Below are positions 11,452-23,000 of a stretch of 64,000 bases of DNA, one piece after another. A program made the translations under genes and the position numbers. The stretch comes from Telopea speciosissima (lineage: Eukaryota; Streptophyta; Magnoliopsida; Proteales; Proteaceae). The DNA is taken from contig NC_057920.1 of the NCBI RefSeq assembly GCF_018873765.1, positions 11,297,307 to 11,361,306 of the forward strand, given 5' to 3'. Within the stretch, counting starts at the first letter, position 1, and each line of letters begins with the position of its first letter. The notes beneath the pieces were generated by a model. It made no database searches, was not told where the DNA came from, and was given only the letters and a program-made list of their open reading frames with translations.

Positions 11452-13002
11452 ATGGCCATGAATATTTCCTACTCTTATACACTGGTTTTGATCTTGCTCT
11501 TCTTCATTACCTTGCCTTCAATTAGTGGAGCTGGTTCTGGTTTAGGGGCTTCTTTCATTTTTGGAGATTCTCTAGTTGATGCTGGAAACAACAACTATTT
11601 CCAGACCTTGTCTAAGGCAAATAGCCCACCCAATGGCATCGATTTTAAGGCTTCTGGGGGAAACCCGACCGGCCGGTACACCAATGGAAGGACCATTGGA
11701 GACCTTGTAGGTAATCTCTCTCTCCCTCTTTCTCTCTTAGTATAAACATTAAACCATGTAAAGGTGTTCCATGATAGTGTATTTTTCTTATTGACAGGGG
11801 AGTTTTTGGGACAACCCAAGTATGCTGTTCCTTTTTTGGCCCCAAATGCTACTGGCAAAGCTATACTGAATGGAGTGAATTATGCATCAGGTGGTGGAGG
11901 AATAATGAACCAAACTGGGAGGATATTTGTAATTAACCCCCCTTCAACCCTACTTTCTCATGTTAACCATAAGCTATGCAAATGAAAAATCAAACCCAAA
12001 TACAGTTTTTCAGGAAAACTTCAACTAAGGGATGTCTCTGTTTTATAGGTTAACAGGCTTTCAATGGATATCCAGATTGATTATTTCAATATCACAAGGA
12101 AGCAATTGGATAATTTATTAGGTCCATCAAAAGCAAAAGACTATTTAAGAAAGGAGTCTATCTTCTCAATCACAGTTGGATCAAATGATTTCCTCAACAA
12201 CTATCTTCTCCCAGTTCTCTCCATTGGAACAAGAATATCTGAGAGCCCTGATGCTTTCATCAATGACCTCATAACTCATCTAAGGAGTCAGTTAACTGTA
12301 AGTACATTTAATCACTCCCAACAAATCATTTGGTGCTCATGTTTATGTAAGTGATAATATGTGTTCATTTCAGAGACTCTATGCCTTGGATGCTCGAAAA
12401 TTTGTCGTCGGGAATGTAGGTCCTATAGGCTGCATTCCCTATCAAAAGACAATAAATCAGCTTAGCGAAGATCAATGTGTCGACTTAGCCAACACGCTTG
12501 CTGTTCAATATAATGGCCGATTGAAGATTTTGGTTAAGGAACTGAATGACAAACTCCCTGGATCCACATTTGTCTTAGCAAATGTGTATGCGTTGGTGAT
12601 GGAGGTGATCACAAATTACAGAAAATATGGTAAGTGCCAGCCCTTGCTAAGTACTACCCATTTGTGTTAGCAATTTGGGCATTTTGACATAATCAAATTA
12701 ACTTTAAAGCTTGGTAACCAATATCATGGAATGCCTTTTCATTGAAAGGATATAATGTGAATTGTGGGGATAATGCAGGATTTGTAACAGCAAGTAAGGC
12801 TTGTTGTGGCAATGGAGGCCAGTACCAAGGGATCATTCCATGTGGGCCTCAATCCACTTTGTGCACAGATCGTTACAAGCATGTGTTTTGGGATCCTTAC
12901 CATCCGAGCGAGGCTGCCAACCTGATTGTCGCTAAGCAACTGGTGGATGGAGACAGTCGTTACATAACACCGATGAATCTTCGACAGCTTAGAGATCTTT
13001 GA
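11452..13002 (+). CDS. GDSL esterase/lipase, secreted
   Basis: Serine hydrolase of the plant GDSL (SGNH) family, expected to cleave ester bonds in lipids or cell-wall esters outside the cell; the true substrate is not predictable. Five exons with consistent phase: 11452-11710, 11798-11928, 12049-12297, 12374-12629, 12779-13002, giving 372 residues, typical for the family. A hydrophobic signal peptide covers about residues 9-27. Block I FGDSLVDAGNNN supplies Ser40. Block II is the NYASGGGG segment. Block III GSND has Asn176. Block V WDPYHP supplies Asp337 and His340. The protein ends in the RQLRDL tail seen in close plant homologues. All catalytic residues are present and no damage is seen. 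The second ATG two codons downstream (11458) could also serve as start; the first was chosen because it is in frame and directly precedes the signal peptide. Confidence 0.93.
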
Positions 13003-13179
13003 TCTTCTTTTGCTTGTGTGTTTGTGTGTGAATGTTGAGCTTAATTTTGCTTTCTTCATCAGTTTTTCTTTCAAGTACTAGGACCAATGCTGTGTCCCAT
13101 CTCACTATAGATTGGGTGTCTTCTTATGCAGTTTTGAATAGCAATGTATTAAGCAAACACTGGTGATAAATAAGTGGGT

Positions 13180-14400
13180 GTAACTGTTAAACCTAACACG
13201 ATGCAGATAAGAATGAAAATCGCAAACACAATCACACAATGCTCACAAAGATTTACATGGTTCGGCAAGGTTGCCTACGTCCACAGTGGGATGAGATCTG
13301 TTTCACTATCAATGGAGAATAGGGTTATAGTCGTTCATTCCTCACACCTCTCTCAGATTTTCAATACAGAGAAAGAACCCTCGCTACAGATTTATAGCGA
13401 AAACCCTATACAGGAAATTTACCGAAATACCCAAAAACCTCACGGAGGCTCCACACAGCAGTCCATCATCAGAAGTCAAGACACCAAAATCTCAACAATA
13501 ACTCCAATGAGTCTTAACATATTCTGGGGTGAAGACTCATCACAAATTTAAGTGCCTAAAGGATGGATTTGTAGATTGATCTTACAGGTTTAATCCACCC
13601 CACTTCATCTCAAAGCTAGATTTTGTTGGAGTGTCCAACCCAATTTAAGGCATTAAGTGGAGATTACTCAAGCATAAGATGGCACTAAGGACTTGAACAA
13701 ACCAGTGCGAGACTATGACTCCATGATTCCCAACATTTGATCAGCACTTCTCTTCATGTGTAGTTTTGGCATATCTAGCTCTACATACACCTGAACAAAT
13801 AACTTAGGATGGACAAAAAACAGACCTGGACTTTGATACTACATTGGATAGTCTAACCCAAAACCTTAAAACTTTAAGTGGAGATGGTTCCTTGTTAATG
13901 CAAACACCAAGAAACATGAAAAAACAAAACAGATTTAAACAAGGATGACACAGAGTTTTGATGTGGTTCACACACCAATTAAATGTGCTACATCCAGATC
14001 CACAGGCGAAGCTGAAAATGATTCACTATATGATGAAAGTAAAATACAATGGAGATCCTTCTAGAACACTCAAAGCTTGTAACAAGATTTCTCCCCCGAA
14101 AACCTAAACACGAAAAAATGCCAAAATCCCACCTTTTTTCCCCCCTCTCTCTTGCTTACACAACAAGACAATTAAAAAAGGAAATACTCCTCCATGCATA
14201 CAAGATCAGTGATGGGCTCCAAGACCACCACTACCATCACAAACCTCACAAAATTTCTCCTTCGAGTCGCCACCAAAAGATATCGGAACAGACAAACTTT
14301 GAAACGGGTACAAGAATTCAAAATAAACACATAACACTTCTCTAGTAGCCATCTATAAGATGGCTACTAAGGAGTTGAACAAACCGATGTGAGATATAAC
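13180..14400. repeat. Debris of dispersed LTR-like repeats
   Basis: Two related but diverged segments lie here. 13190-13560 contains the words TTTACATGGTTCGGC and CCTACGTCCAC; 13900-14340 contains GTGGTTCACACACCAATT and TGCTACATCC. The same words recur at 29280-29330 and inside the LINE at about 60760. Near-repeated segments (GAACAAACCAGTGCGAGA at 13696 and GAACAAACCGATGTGAGA at 14377) suggest overlapping element ends. No coding capacity remains. I read these as LTR fragments of copia-like elements, but the family is not established. Confidence 0.4.
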
Positions 14401-14887
14401 TCTATAATTCTCAGCATCTCAATAGATTTTATTTATACTGGTAATATGATACTTTTGTGCATTAGGTTGCAGATTCCTATGTCAAAATTGATCCAATCTT
14501 AGAAGATATAAACTGGTTGAATTTTTTATTCATGTGTTAAATGGAATTGAAACATTGCAATAATTTCTTGCGATCAGCATCTTAATTTAGTTGACCTAAC
14601 ATCATCTTTTTCTTGGCTCAAACCATGGAACAAGTAGTAGGTAACAAAACCTAACTAACACTAGGCATGACATTGACATGTCAGCTTTGCCATGAATGCC
14701 ACAATAAGCAGGAGAAAATCTCACTGGTTAGCTCTTCTTCTTTATTAAAATGGCAATTATTTATCAGTCATAAATGGTAGCACAGAGTGAGTTAATCCTA
14801 GGCATAGCGCTACGTGAGTCTCTCTATTGGGCAAGGGCACCATGGAATGGAATCTCCCACGCCCAACAAATGAGAACATGGTAGGGC

Positions 14888-15745
14888 TAAGGGTGTCAAT
14901 TCGGTGCTGAATCGGGTATTCGGTTTGGATCCAGTTTGGTTCCAAGCAGTGGCAGTGGATTCAAATCCAGACCAAGTTTCGGATTGGTTTGGTTCGATTA
15001 CAATTCGGTTGTTATATGGTTACTACATCTGGTTACTATATTAAAAAAAAAAAACTCATGGAGACAGAGATCGAGAGAGATTATTACTACTATACCTTCA
15101 CTACACAGCGTTGTAGCCTTTGCTTGCCTTGGAAGTTGGAACAATGCAATAAGAACAATGGAGGAGAGGAAACGGAGAACTGGAAGGATGATCCCACGAG
15201 TTCGACGGCCTTCATTGTGTTTGTTCAGGACTCATGAGCACAGAAGAAGCTTAGAGAGAGATGAACTTCAACTTGCATGGAGGTTGAAATTGCAAGGCAA
15301 TTGAAGATGGAGAATCGACTATGAAGCCGCTGCAACACTGCTAGAGACAAAGAAGATGAAGCGGTAAAGAGAAAGAGGTGAAGAATTGAAGAGTTACAGA
15401 AGAAGTCGTGATCGTGAATAAATCTATATTTAGTAAGACGTAAGGACTAAGGAGTAAGTGAGTTTAAAGCCTTAAAGCACTAAAGGTTAACCGTCAACTT
15501 AGAGTCTTTAAACCATTAAAACTCTAAACCTAATAAACTATTAGGGTCTTAAGTTAACCTTTAAGGTGGGTATTCGGTTAGATCCATCGGTTTAGTGGAT
15601 AGATCCGGATCCAAACCGAACCAAATTATAAAGATATTTTCAGATCCAGGACTTGACCATATTAAATTAGGTCCGGATCGGTTTAGGTTTTTCGGTCAGG
15701 ATCCAGATTCGGTATTTGGTTCCTGGTAACTTATTGACACCCTTA
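14888..15745. mobile_element. Non-autonomous hAT-type element
   Basis: The terminal inverted repeats are TAAGGGTGTCAAT at the left and ATTGACACCCTTA at the right, an exact complement over 13 bases. The flanking 8 bases are GGTAGGGC and GGTAGGGG (7 of 8). An 8-bp duplication and TIRs of the form TARGGGTGTCAA are usual for plant hAT MITE-like elements. The subterminal regions are rich in CGGTTTGGATCC-type words. The 858-bp interior has short open frames (14936-15304, 14989-15237) without recognisable domains and no transposase. Confidence 0.75.
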
Positions 15746-17006
15746 GGTAGGGGTGCCAATAGGGGTGTCAAAAGTTGACCCGCATCAATAAGCCCAATTG
15801 GAACTGATAGATTAAAGGCCGAAATTGGACTGACCAGTTAGTAAATGGTCTGATGTTGAGCCCTAGACCGTTTATTATTGGGGGCGTTCACAATGCTTGG
15901 TTGTAAACCGATGGGTGCCCAATCAGGACCGACCGAGAGCATCTGTTTACAACCCGTTTTATAGCACGATTAGGCTGTTTATAGCTTGATCAACTAGTTT
16001 ATGGTCCATTTAGAACCCAATTAACTTATTTAAAGACCAATTAACTTGTTCTTGATACGAACCTACAATGACGGATCAAATACAAAACATATCCATGTCT
16101 AACCTATGAGATCCGATTTAACTATACGATGTAATGACGTTGTAGAGCCTTACATTGCTAAAAACAAATGATACCCCACCGAAATGAAGAATCCGGATCA
16201 ACTACCCACATGGGTACGATTGGGGACAGATCTGACCCCTCCATGGGGCGTGGGTCCCACACCTTAGAGGCAGGTCTCATACCCCCATGGAGGGTTCAAG
16301 TCTGTCCCCACCCATCCTCATGTGGGTAGCAGATCTGAACTCCAAAATGACTAGGGGGAAAGAGATCCTCTCCAGGTGCGTGCCTAGTTGTCACCAACCG
16401 TCGTATGCGCACTGAAGGGGCTAGCACCAGAAAAGATCCAGGTCCGAGGTTGACAACCCTAGGTGCCATACAATTTGTATGCACAGGTCCACATGTCAGG
16501 GAGGAAAGGGTTTGTATGCACGGGTCCATATCCGACGGCTGGAGGCACTTGAGTTGCGTGTCGTGGTGCCCCCAGCCGTCGAATGCGCACTGGAGATGAT
16601 CCAGGTGCGTGTCCGAGGGAGCCCAAGTCGTCGGATGTGCGCTAAAGAGGATCCAGGTCCGAGTTAGACAGCCCTAGGTGGCATACGGTTTGAATGCACG
16701 GATCCACATGTCAGGAAGGAAAGGGTTTGCACGGGTCCACATGTCAAGGCGCATGACACCGTGGCCATCGTTTTCTCAAGTTTCTCCCACTCCGTCTTAT
16801 TTAACGGAATTCGCGATGACCGACGACACTTTTGTATAGAATTAAACGGCGTTGGTCAGTTTTGTGACCTAAGAAAAACCCTTCCGTTACGGTTTAGAAC
16901 AAAAGGAGCTCAGAAGAATCGAAACTTTAGTTAGAAGTTTGAACTGCCATTTCTGTGATTTTAGATCGAATTATAACTCCGGAGATCGAAGAAGGAAGGA
17001 AGCTTA
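15746..17006. other. Intergenic DNA with a degenerate repeat
   Basis: No gene is supported. Another hAT-like terminus (TAGGGGTGTCAAAAG) occurs near 15761 without a visible partner. Between about 16430 and 16730 a GC-richer block is duplicated with a period near 213 bp: GATCCAGGTCCGAG, GCCCTAGGTGGCATAC and CACATGTCAGGAAGGAAAGG appear twice with mismatches. The final 150 bases are the leader of the next gene. Confidence 0.5.
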
Positions 17007-20000
17007 ATGGAGGAAACTCCGCAGTCGCCAAGAAAGAAAGAAATTGAACCGGAACCAGCATCAGAACCAGAACCAAAACCAGAACCAGCCAAAGGAGGTT
17101 GGGGAGGTTGGGGAATTTCTCCGTTCTCTGTTTTGTCAGATCTTCAGAAAGCTGCTGCAGTTGCAGCCGAGGAGATTTCACGAAATGTATTTCTTTCTCA
17201 TTGTCACCCAATTTTTTTTTGATATGGTGAAGATAGGGTTGACTGAAGCTAATTTGAGTTCTTCGTTTTATGTTTATGGCAAAATTTTCCCTTCTATGGC
17301 CCATGTTTTGTATGAGATTTGGGAATGCTTGAACTTCAGATCTGTTATTTGATTAAGGTGTTGTGAAGCTGTAGAAGTTTTCGCTATTCGAGTTGAATTC
17401 TTTTTTAATAATTCTGTTTTGTATAGGTGCAAATATATGTGATAATTTGTTGCATGAAGTAATGTTTGCTTAATTCGTTTTCCCCCCATTTTGCTCTATT
17501 TGGGTACTTTTTTTTTTTAAATGTGTGGTCTTTTCGGCGGATGATGCCTTCATTGTTCATGGTGGCATGATTTACCAGTGCTTGTGGTTGGGCTCTGAGT
17601 TTAACTTTTAAACAAAGAGGCATTAGCAAAGGGCACTTTCACAATACTATATATGGTCATTCAATCGGTTCATTTGAACAATTTCTCAGCGAGGGAATGA
17701 TTATAATTGGCATTTGAGTCACATTAAAGTGGTTGTCCATCATCTACTATGGAGGCTGAGTTAAACTTTTGAATTTATACTGATAGCTGTGAGGTGATTG
17801 TAAATGGAGGCATATAGGTGTATCAAGACTGACACTATTTTTAGCGTTGGAGACCTAGAATATTTGTGCAATCACAAAACATTATCACCATTCCTATTGT
17901 ATATAAATCATATTTTCAGAATATGTGTAACATTAAATCCATGTACCAGTTATATTTAGTTTTTATTTCCTCTCTATTGTCTATAGGGCAAGGCTTACTT
18001 TATCAGGAGCACTTGTCGATATGGGTATGAACATGGGTCTATACTCTATACGCATCCCATGTGAAATGGGAAATATAATTAGACGGAGGTATAAAAGGAC
18101 TTATTACCTAACCATGACACCATGGTTCTTGTGGAGATGTGAAAAAGAAACTTGAGTCCCATTTTTTTAAAAAAATTATATATTAAATTTTAATAAAAGG
18201 TGTATTAAATTTTAATAAATGTGTATTATATCATATATTCAGAGGTAAAACCTCTCAGCTGATCATAGGTTTTGGCCCCACTGCCCCACAAATTGAACTC
18301 ATTTCTTTCTTGTATCTATAGACGACTACTTCCTGTTTAGCTAATTTTGCAGAAGATTTAGAGAACGAAAACCAATTAAATAAGTAAAAAAACCGCACCC
18401 TATCAATTGTTGGCCAATTCTGTGTTATCCAATTGATAAAGAAACATGGATCTAATTGAAAATGACATTATGAAGATTGTATTCCACCATAAGTGGGAGC
18501 AGTCCAAACAATTCCTGCTAGTGACCCAATTTGGCAGGAGGTCCATCTGCAAGTATAATCCCCTATATATAGCTTCAATGAAAATGACATTATATAGTGC
18601 CTAATTTTTTTAACTGGCTAAAATAATGTTACATTTTTTTAATGTATTCAGTAAGTTATTTATCAAACCAGACCATTCTTACATAAATTAATTAAAACAT
18701 AATTGCTTATACAATGAGAGGAATTTGGAGAAATGCATGCATAACAGGTGACCATTACACAATTGTCATGAAAATGCTAGTTGCAATTGTTATAGTAATA
18801 TGTTGTTCATGAATTTGAATTGCTGAGAGTATGCATCAGAAGTATGAGATTCCTTGCTGGACAATGTCAGGTTGGGATGGAATAGACGAGACTCTTAGAA
18901 AGGTATTAGAGAGTCATAGTGGAACAAATGGTTCTTCGAAATCCAAGAAAATTTGGTTGCTTCTCCATTGCTAGGTGGTTTATTTTGAAAGCAAAGGAAT
19001 GCAATTGTTTTTGAGAATTGAATGGAATCAGCTCATAGGGAGACTGCTAAGGCTAGGGTTTGCTATTTTTTTGGGCTTTTCTTTATAAAGATGCTTCTGT
19101 ACAGGATATCTAAAGAAAATGGTGAAGCTACCGTTTCTCAGTTATGTTTTCTCTTTTGTTCATTTGTTAGCTCAGTTGGGTGTTTTACCCTCAATAAAAT
19201 TTGGACATACTAATGGATTAAAAATAAGCATCAGATTAATATAGGATTTTCTGAAGTTAATTTTTAGTGCACTTCACTTGTTTCACTTTAACTCTTCATG
19301 CATGGAGTGTGTTGTTGTCATGCATGGCTTAGGTGTCTTGGGAACCAGGCAGTCAAGGGCCAAGTATCAATGACCACACACCCCAAATTCTCTTCAAACC
19401 ACCCCTAATCTGGTGCAACTATTGTTTCTAATAGTTCCAAAGAACACAACACCCCCCCCCCCCCCAAATTCTCTTCAAACTTCCCCCAATCTGGTGCAAC
19501 TATTGTTGTCAATGTTGTAGAAAACTCAAATCCGGCATTTTTACTTGAGGAATGTATATTTTGAACATTTTGACCCAAATTTTGCCGTTTTGGTTGAACA
19601 TTGTATTATTTCTATTTAACCCCCAATTTTGAAATTTCGACCTTAAGGGGAAGATTTGCCAACTTTTCCAATTTCGATGGAATCCAAACAACTGCTAATT
19701 AGGCACTTACTTGGGCACTTTAGACTGGAATTGGAACTAGGCAACCCCCAAACCATAAGATTTTCCTATATGGTATTTTCTCATGTGCTGTTTGTTTCAT
19801 GTAAAATGTGTAGCACTTCATCACCTTTTTCGTTTGTCATGTGTTAGGAAGACTGTCAGATTTTTCATAATATGTGCATCATGTTTTTCTCTTCCTCATA
19901 TTATAACCTACTTCATCTTCCTAAATGTATCAGTCTTCATACACAGTCAGTGACTTGGTCTTAGCAATGTTGTTTAGGCTAAAATTTTCTATGGTTTGAA

Positions 20001-23000
20001 ACCAAAAAAAAAAAAAAAAAAAATCAATTTCTCCTTAACACATATGGGTGGCAGGGGAAGGGGGGAGAATTCGGTGCTTTTGCTTCTGCTTTTTCGGTAT
20101 TTTATATTTTATGAATGGGAGAGGGTTTCCCTCACCGCCAGTGTGTGTATGGATGGGGGTTGCAAACTTGCAATCACCCACAGTATACCAATGGTGGCGA
20201 GGAGAACGGTACCATTCACATGGGCCCCACATAGTCAAGAAAGGAGAGAGAAAACAATAAAAAAAATCTGTGAGAGGGTGATGGTACATTGGCTGCATGG
20301 GGATCCTTTTCCCATTATAATTCAGTGTTTTGGTCTATTGGAATGTATTATTAAATTCGTCATTGTTGCTTATGTAACACTGCATATTGTGGACTCAGGC
20401 TGCAGCAGTTGCTAAGAATGCTGCAAAGGGCATTTCAGATATTCAAAATATAAAACCTGACATGGAATCTTCGAAGGAGGGGGAGTCAGAGGAATCAGAA
20501 AGTGAAGGCAACAATGAAGATGACAATGACATACTGCGGAAGTCGGCCCTGCATAAATTGGAGAACGCCAGTGAGGATTCTTTTCTGGGTCAGGTAAAGA
20601 GTATTTCTGAAGTCCTTGCTTTTGTGTCTATTACCGGGATCCTGATACATGATTTGTGGGATCTGTGTGCTATAATGATGATACATGATTTGCAGTTTAT
20701 TTATGGTAAATTTTTTTTTTGTTTCCTGGCATGCTTATGCTTGTGCATGTGCGTGAGGCCTATTTTTTACTGCTTATAAATTCATTGCTTTTCATGTAAG
20801 TGTCACGCACACTAATAAAGGTTATGTTTGTCTCTGTTTTTCATTTCTTATATGCTACTACACTTTATAGGGATTTGCCATTTTATAAATTGTAGAGATT
20901 GCATATTTGCATATACAAGCCACTACATACTTACTCCAAGTCTCTTGGGTTATGCTGCTTCTTTTATGTGAGCTAGTTGCATTTTTACATTGAACTGCTT
21001 TAACTTTTGCAGGTGCATTCAATTCTAGAGCTTTTGTTTATTTTGTTGAGTATGAATCTTATCCTTTCTATGTTTCTTCTGGTGTGCAGGGTCTTAAAGT
21101 TTTAGACAAATCTGTGGAAAATCTTGCTTCCGGAGCATGGCAAGCATTAGGCAGTGCTTGGAAAGGGGGTTCTGACTTGGTCCAGAAGTAAGTATGCTTG
21201 GATGATTTATGTTATCACTCTTTAATTTTTCTGATGACCTATAAAAAAGGGATAATGTTCTCTGTGGTGGAGTGTACCCTCCGCCGGTACCCCCCTCTCT
21301 GTCTCTCTCCTCTCCATGTTAAATGACCCCTATGGGTAGAAGAGAGAGACAGAGGGGGACGCTGGCGGAGGGTGCCCCCCCTCCCCCAACAGAGAACACG
21401 TTCATAAAAAATCATGGTTAGGAAAACAAAAATGGTACACATTTTCTTGATGGAATTATTATTAGATTTATTGTTTGGGCTGTGCTTGGACCTTTAGTTG
21501 ATTGAAAGTCATTTTGCTGAATCCTCTATTCTGTTTATGTGAGTAGGTGAACAAATTTTACAAGCCTGCTTCTTAATATTATATGGTCTAGCTCAAAAAG
21601 TGAAATCTAACAAATCTCAGAAAGCAGTTCTATGCTTAGATTTGTCCAAGTATGGTTTCTTACACAAAATTTTGGTTGATACCAGTGATTCTGCGATGTC
21701 GTCGATACTGATAGGTCCAAAAAATGGACTTATTATTCTAATTACTGTCTCTGGTGAGTCTTAAGAAGTTAGGTCTGAAGTCTGGACTGGGAACTGGAAT
21801 TTAAGATGGTGGGAGTATAAGACTTGAAGTTGTAGCTTAATTTTAAATTTCGTTTCGCTGGCTTCTGGAAATGAAAATTTTCAATATTTTCGCTAATTTT
21901 GTGAATTTTTTCGTTAAACATATTTTTTAAATGTAATGAATAGGATAGTGAGTTAAGTATATGAATTATTAGAAATAAAGCCACAATATTCGAGGTATAC
22001 TTTTATATAACTCAAGAACCTATAATCCAGCCCAGCAAATTTAATATGTTAGGAATCAACACCTCAAAAACCCAAAAGGGTAGGGACCGTAAGGTCAAGA
22101 GAGATCATTTTTTTAAGTTTCTTAAATTGTAAGGGAGTAAGTATCAGATATCAAAACGACAAATCCATGGCTTTGGCCATCATCGTGTCCTCAAAAACAA
22201 TGCCCATCTTTTCTGCTTTTGCTTATGACCGTACTGAAATTAAAGAATGGGGATGGAGATGCTGAGAAATGCAATGGAGGAGAGACCAGCTACCATGTTT
22301 GAAGTTGTTGAGAATGGAAGATCACATCATCGAGAAGACCATGATAAGGTTTATGTCACTACCAGACCAGAGAAGCGGAAGGCTAGGAGTTACTCCATTG
22401 AATATCCGTAAAGAAGAAAGAGGGTGGACCTTGGTGCAATGGTAAGGTTGCTCCAATGTGACCAAGTGGTCACGGGTTCGAGTCTCAGAAAACAGCCTCT
22501 CCATGCAGCGGGGGTAAGGCTGCGTACAGTATGACCCTCCGCAGAACCCGCAGTGGCTGGAGCCTCGTGCACTGGGTACGCCCTTTTATATCTGTAAAGA
22601 AAAAAACCAGATGTTCTCAACACAAAATTGCCTTTGACCATGGGGAAATCTTCTTGTGTAATTCCTTGGGTTGATTCCCATGGTGAGTTTTTGCAGGTCA
22701 AAACTTCTTTTGGATTTTCTGCCCTATAATCATCTGTTTTTTTCCCATCTTCCCCCCTTTTCTGTTAGAGGTGGGGCTAGAGGAACCAGTAAGCCACTCA
22801 AACCCATAACATATAAATCAAGGAGAAAATATTCTAAATCCATCACTTGTGAATTTTGGTCGAAATTGCTGAATCAGGCTGAAACGACTAAATCTAGCCA
22901 AAAACACTGAAAAATTGAAATGAAAATTTTCAGTGGAATAAATGCTTTGTTTTGGCCACGTAAATGAAATGTTTCAGGTTTTTCGACCGAAATGAAAAAA

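Noticed and set aside
12739-13074. Minus-strand frame opposite the last lipase exon
   Set aside because: Shadow of the conserved GDSL exon; no start context or domain.
18880-19210. Possible L1-type LINE tail in intron 1 of the FAM114-like gene
   Set aside because: Faint similarity to the C-terminal segment of LINE polyproteins across several stops; too weak to support.
22420-22588. tRNA gene
   Set aside because: A and B boxes belong to a SINE: no cloverleaf or anticodon arm in the right place, and a body and target duplication follow.
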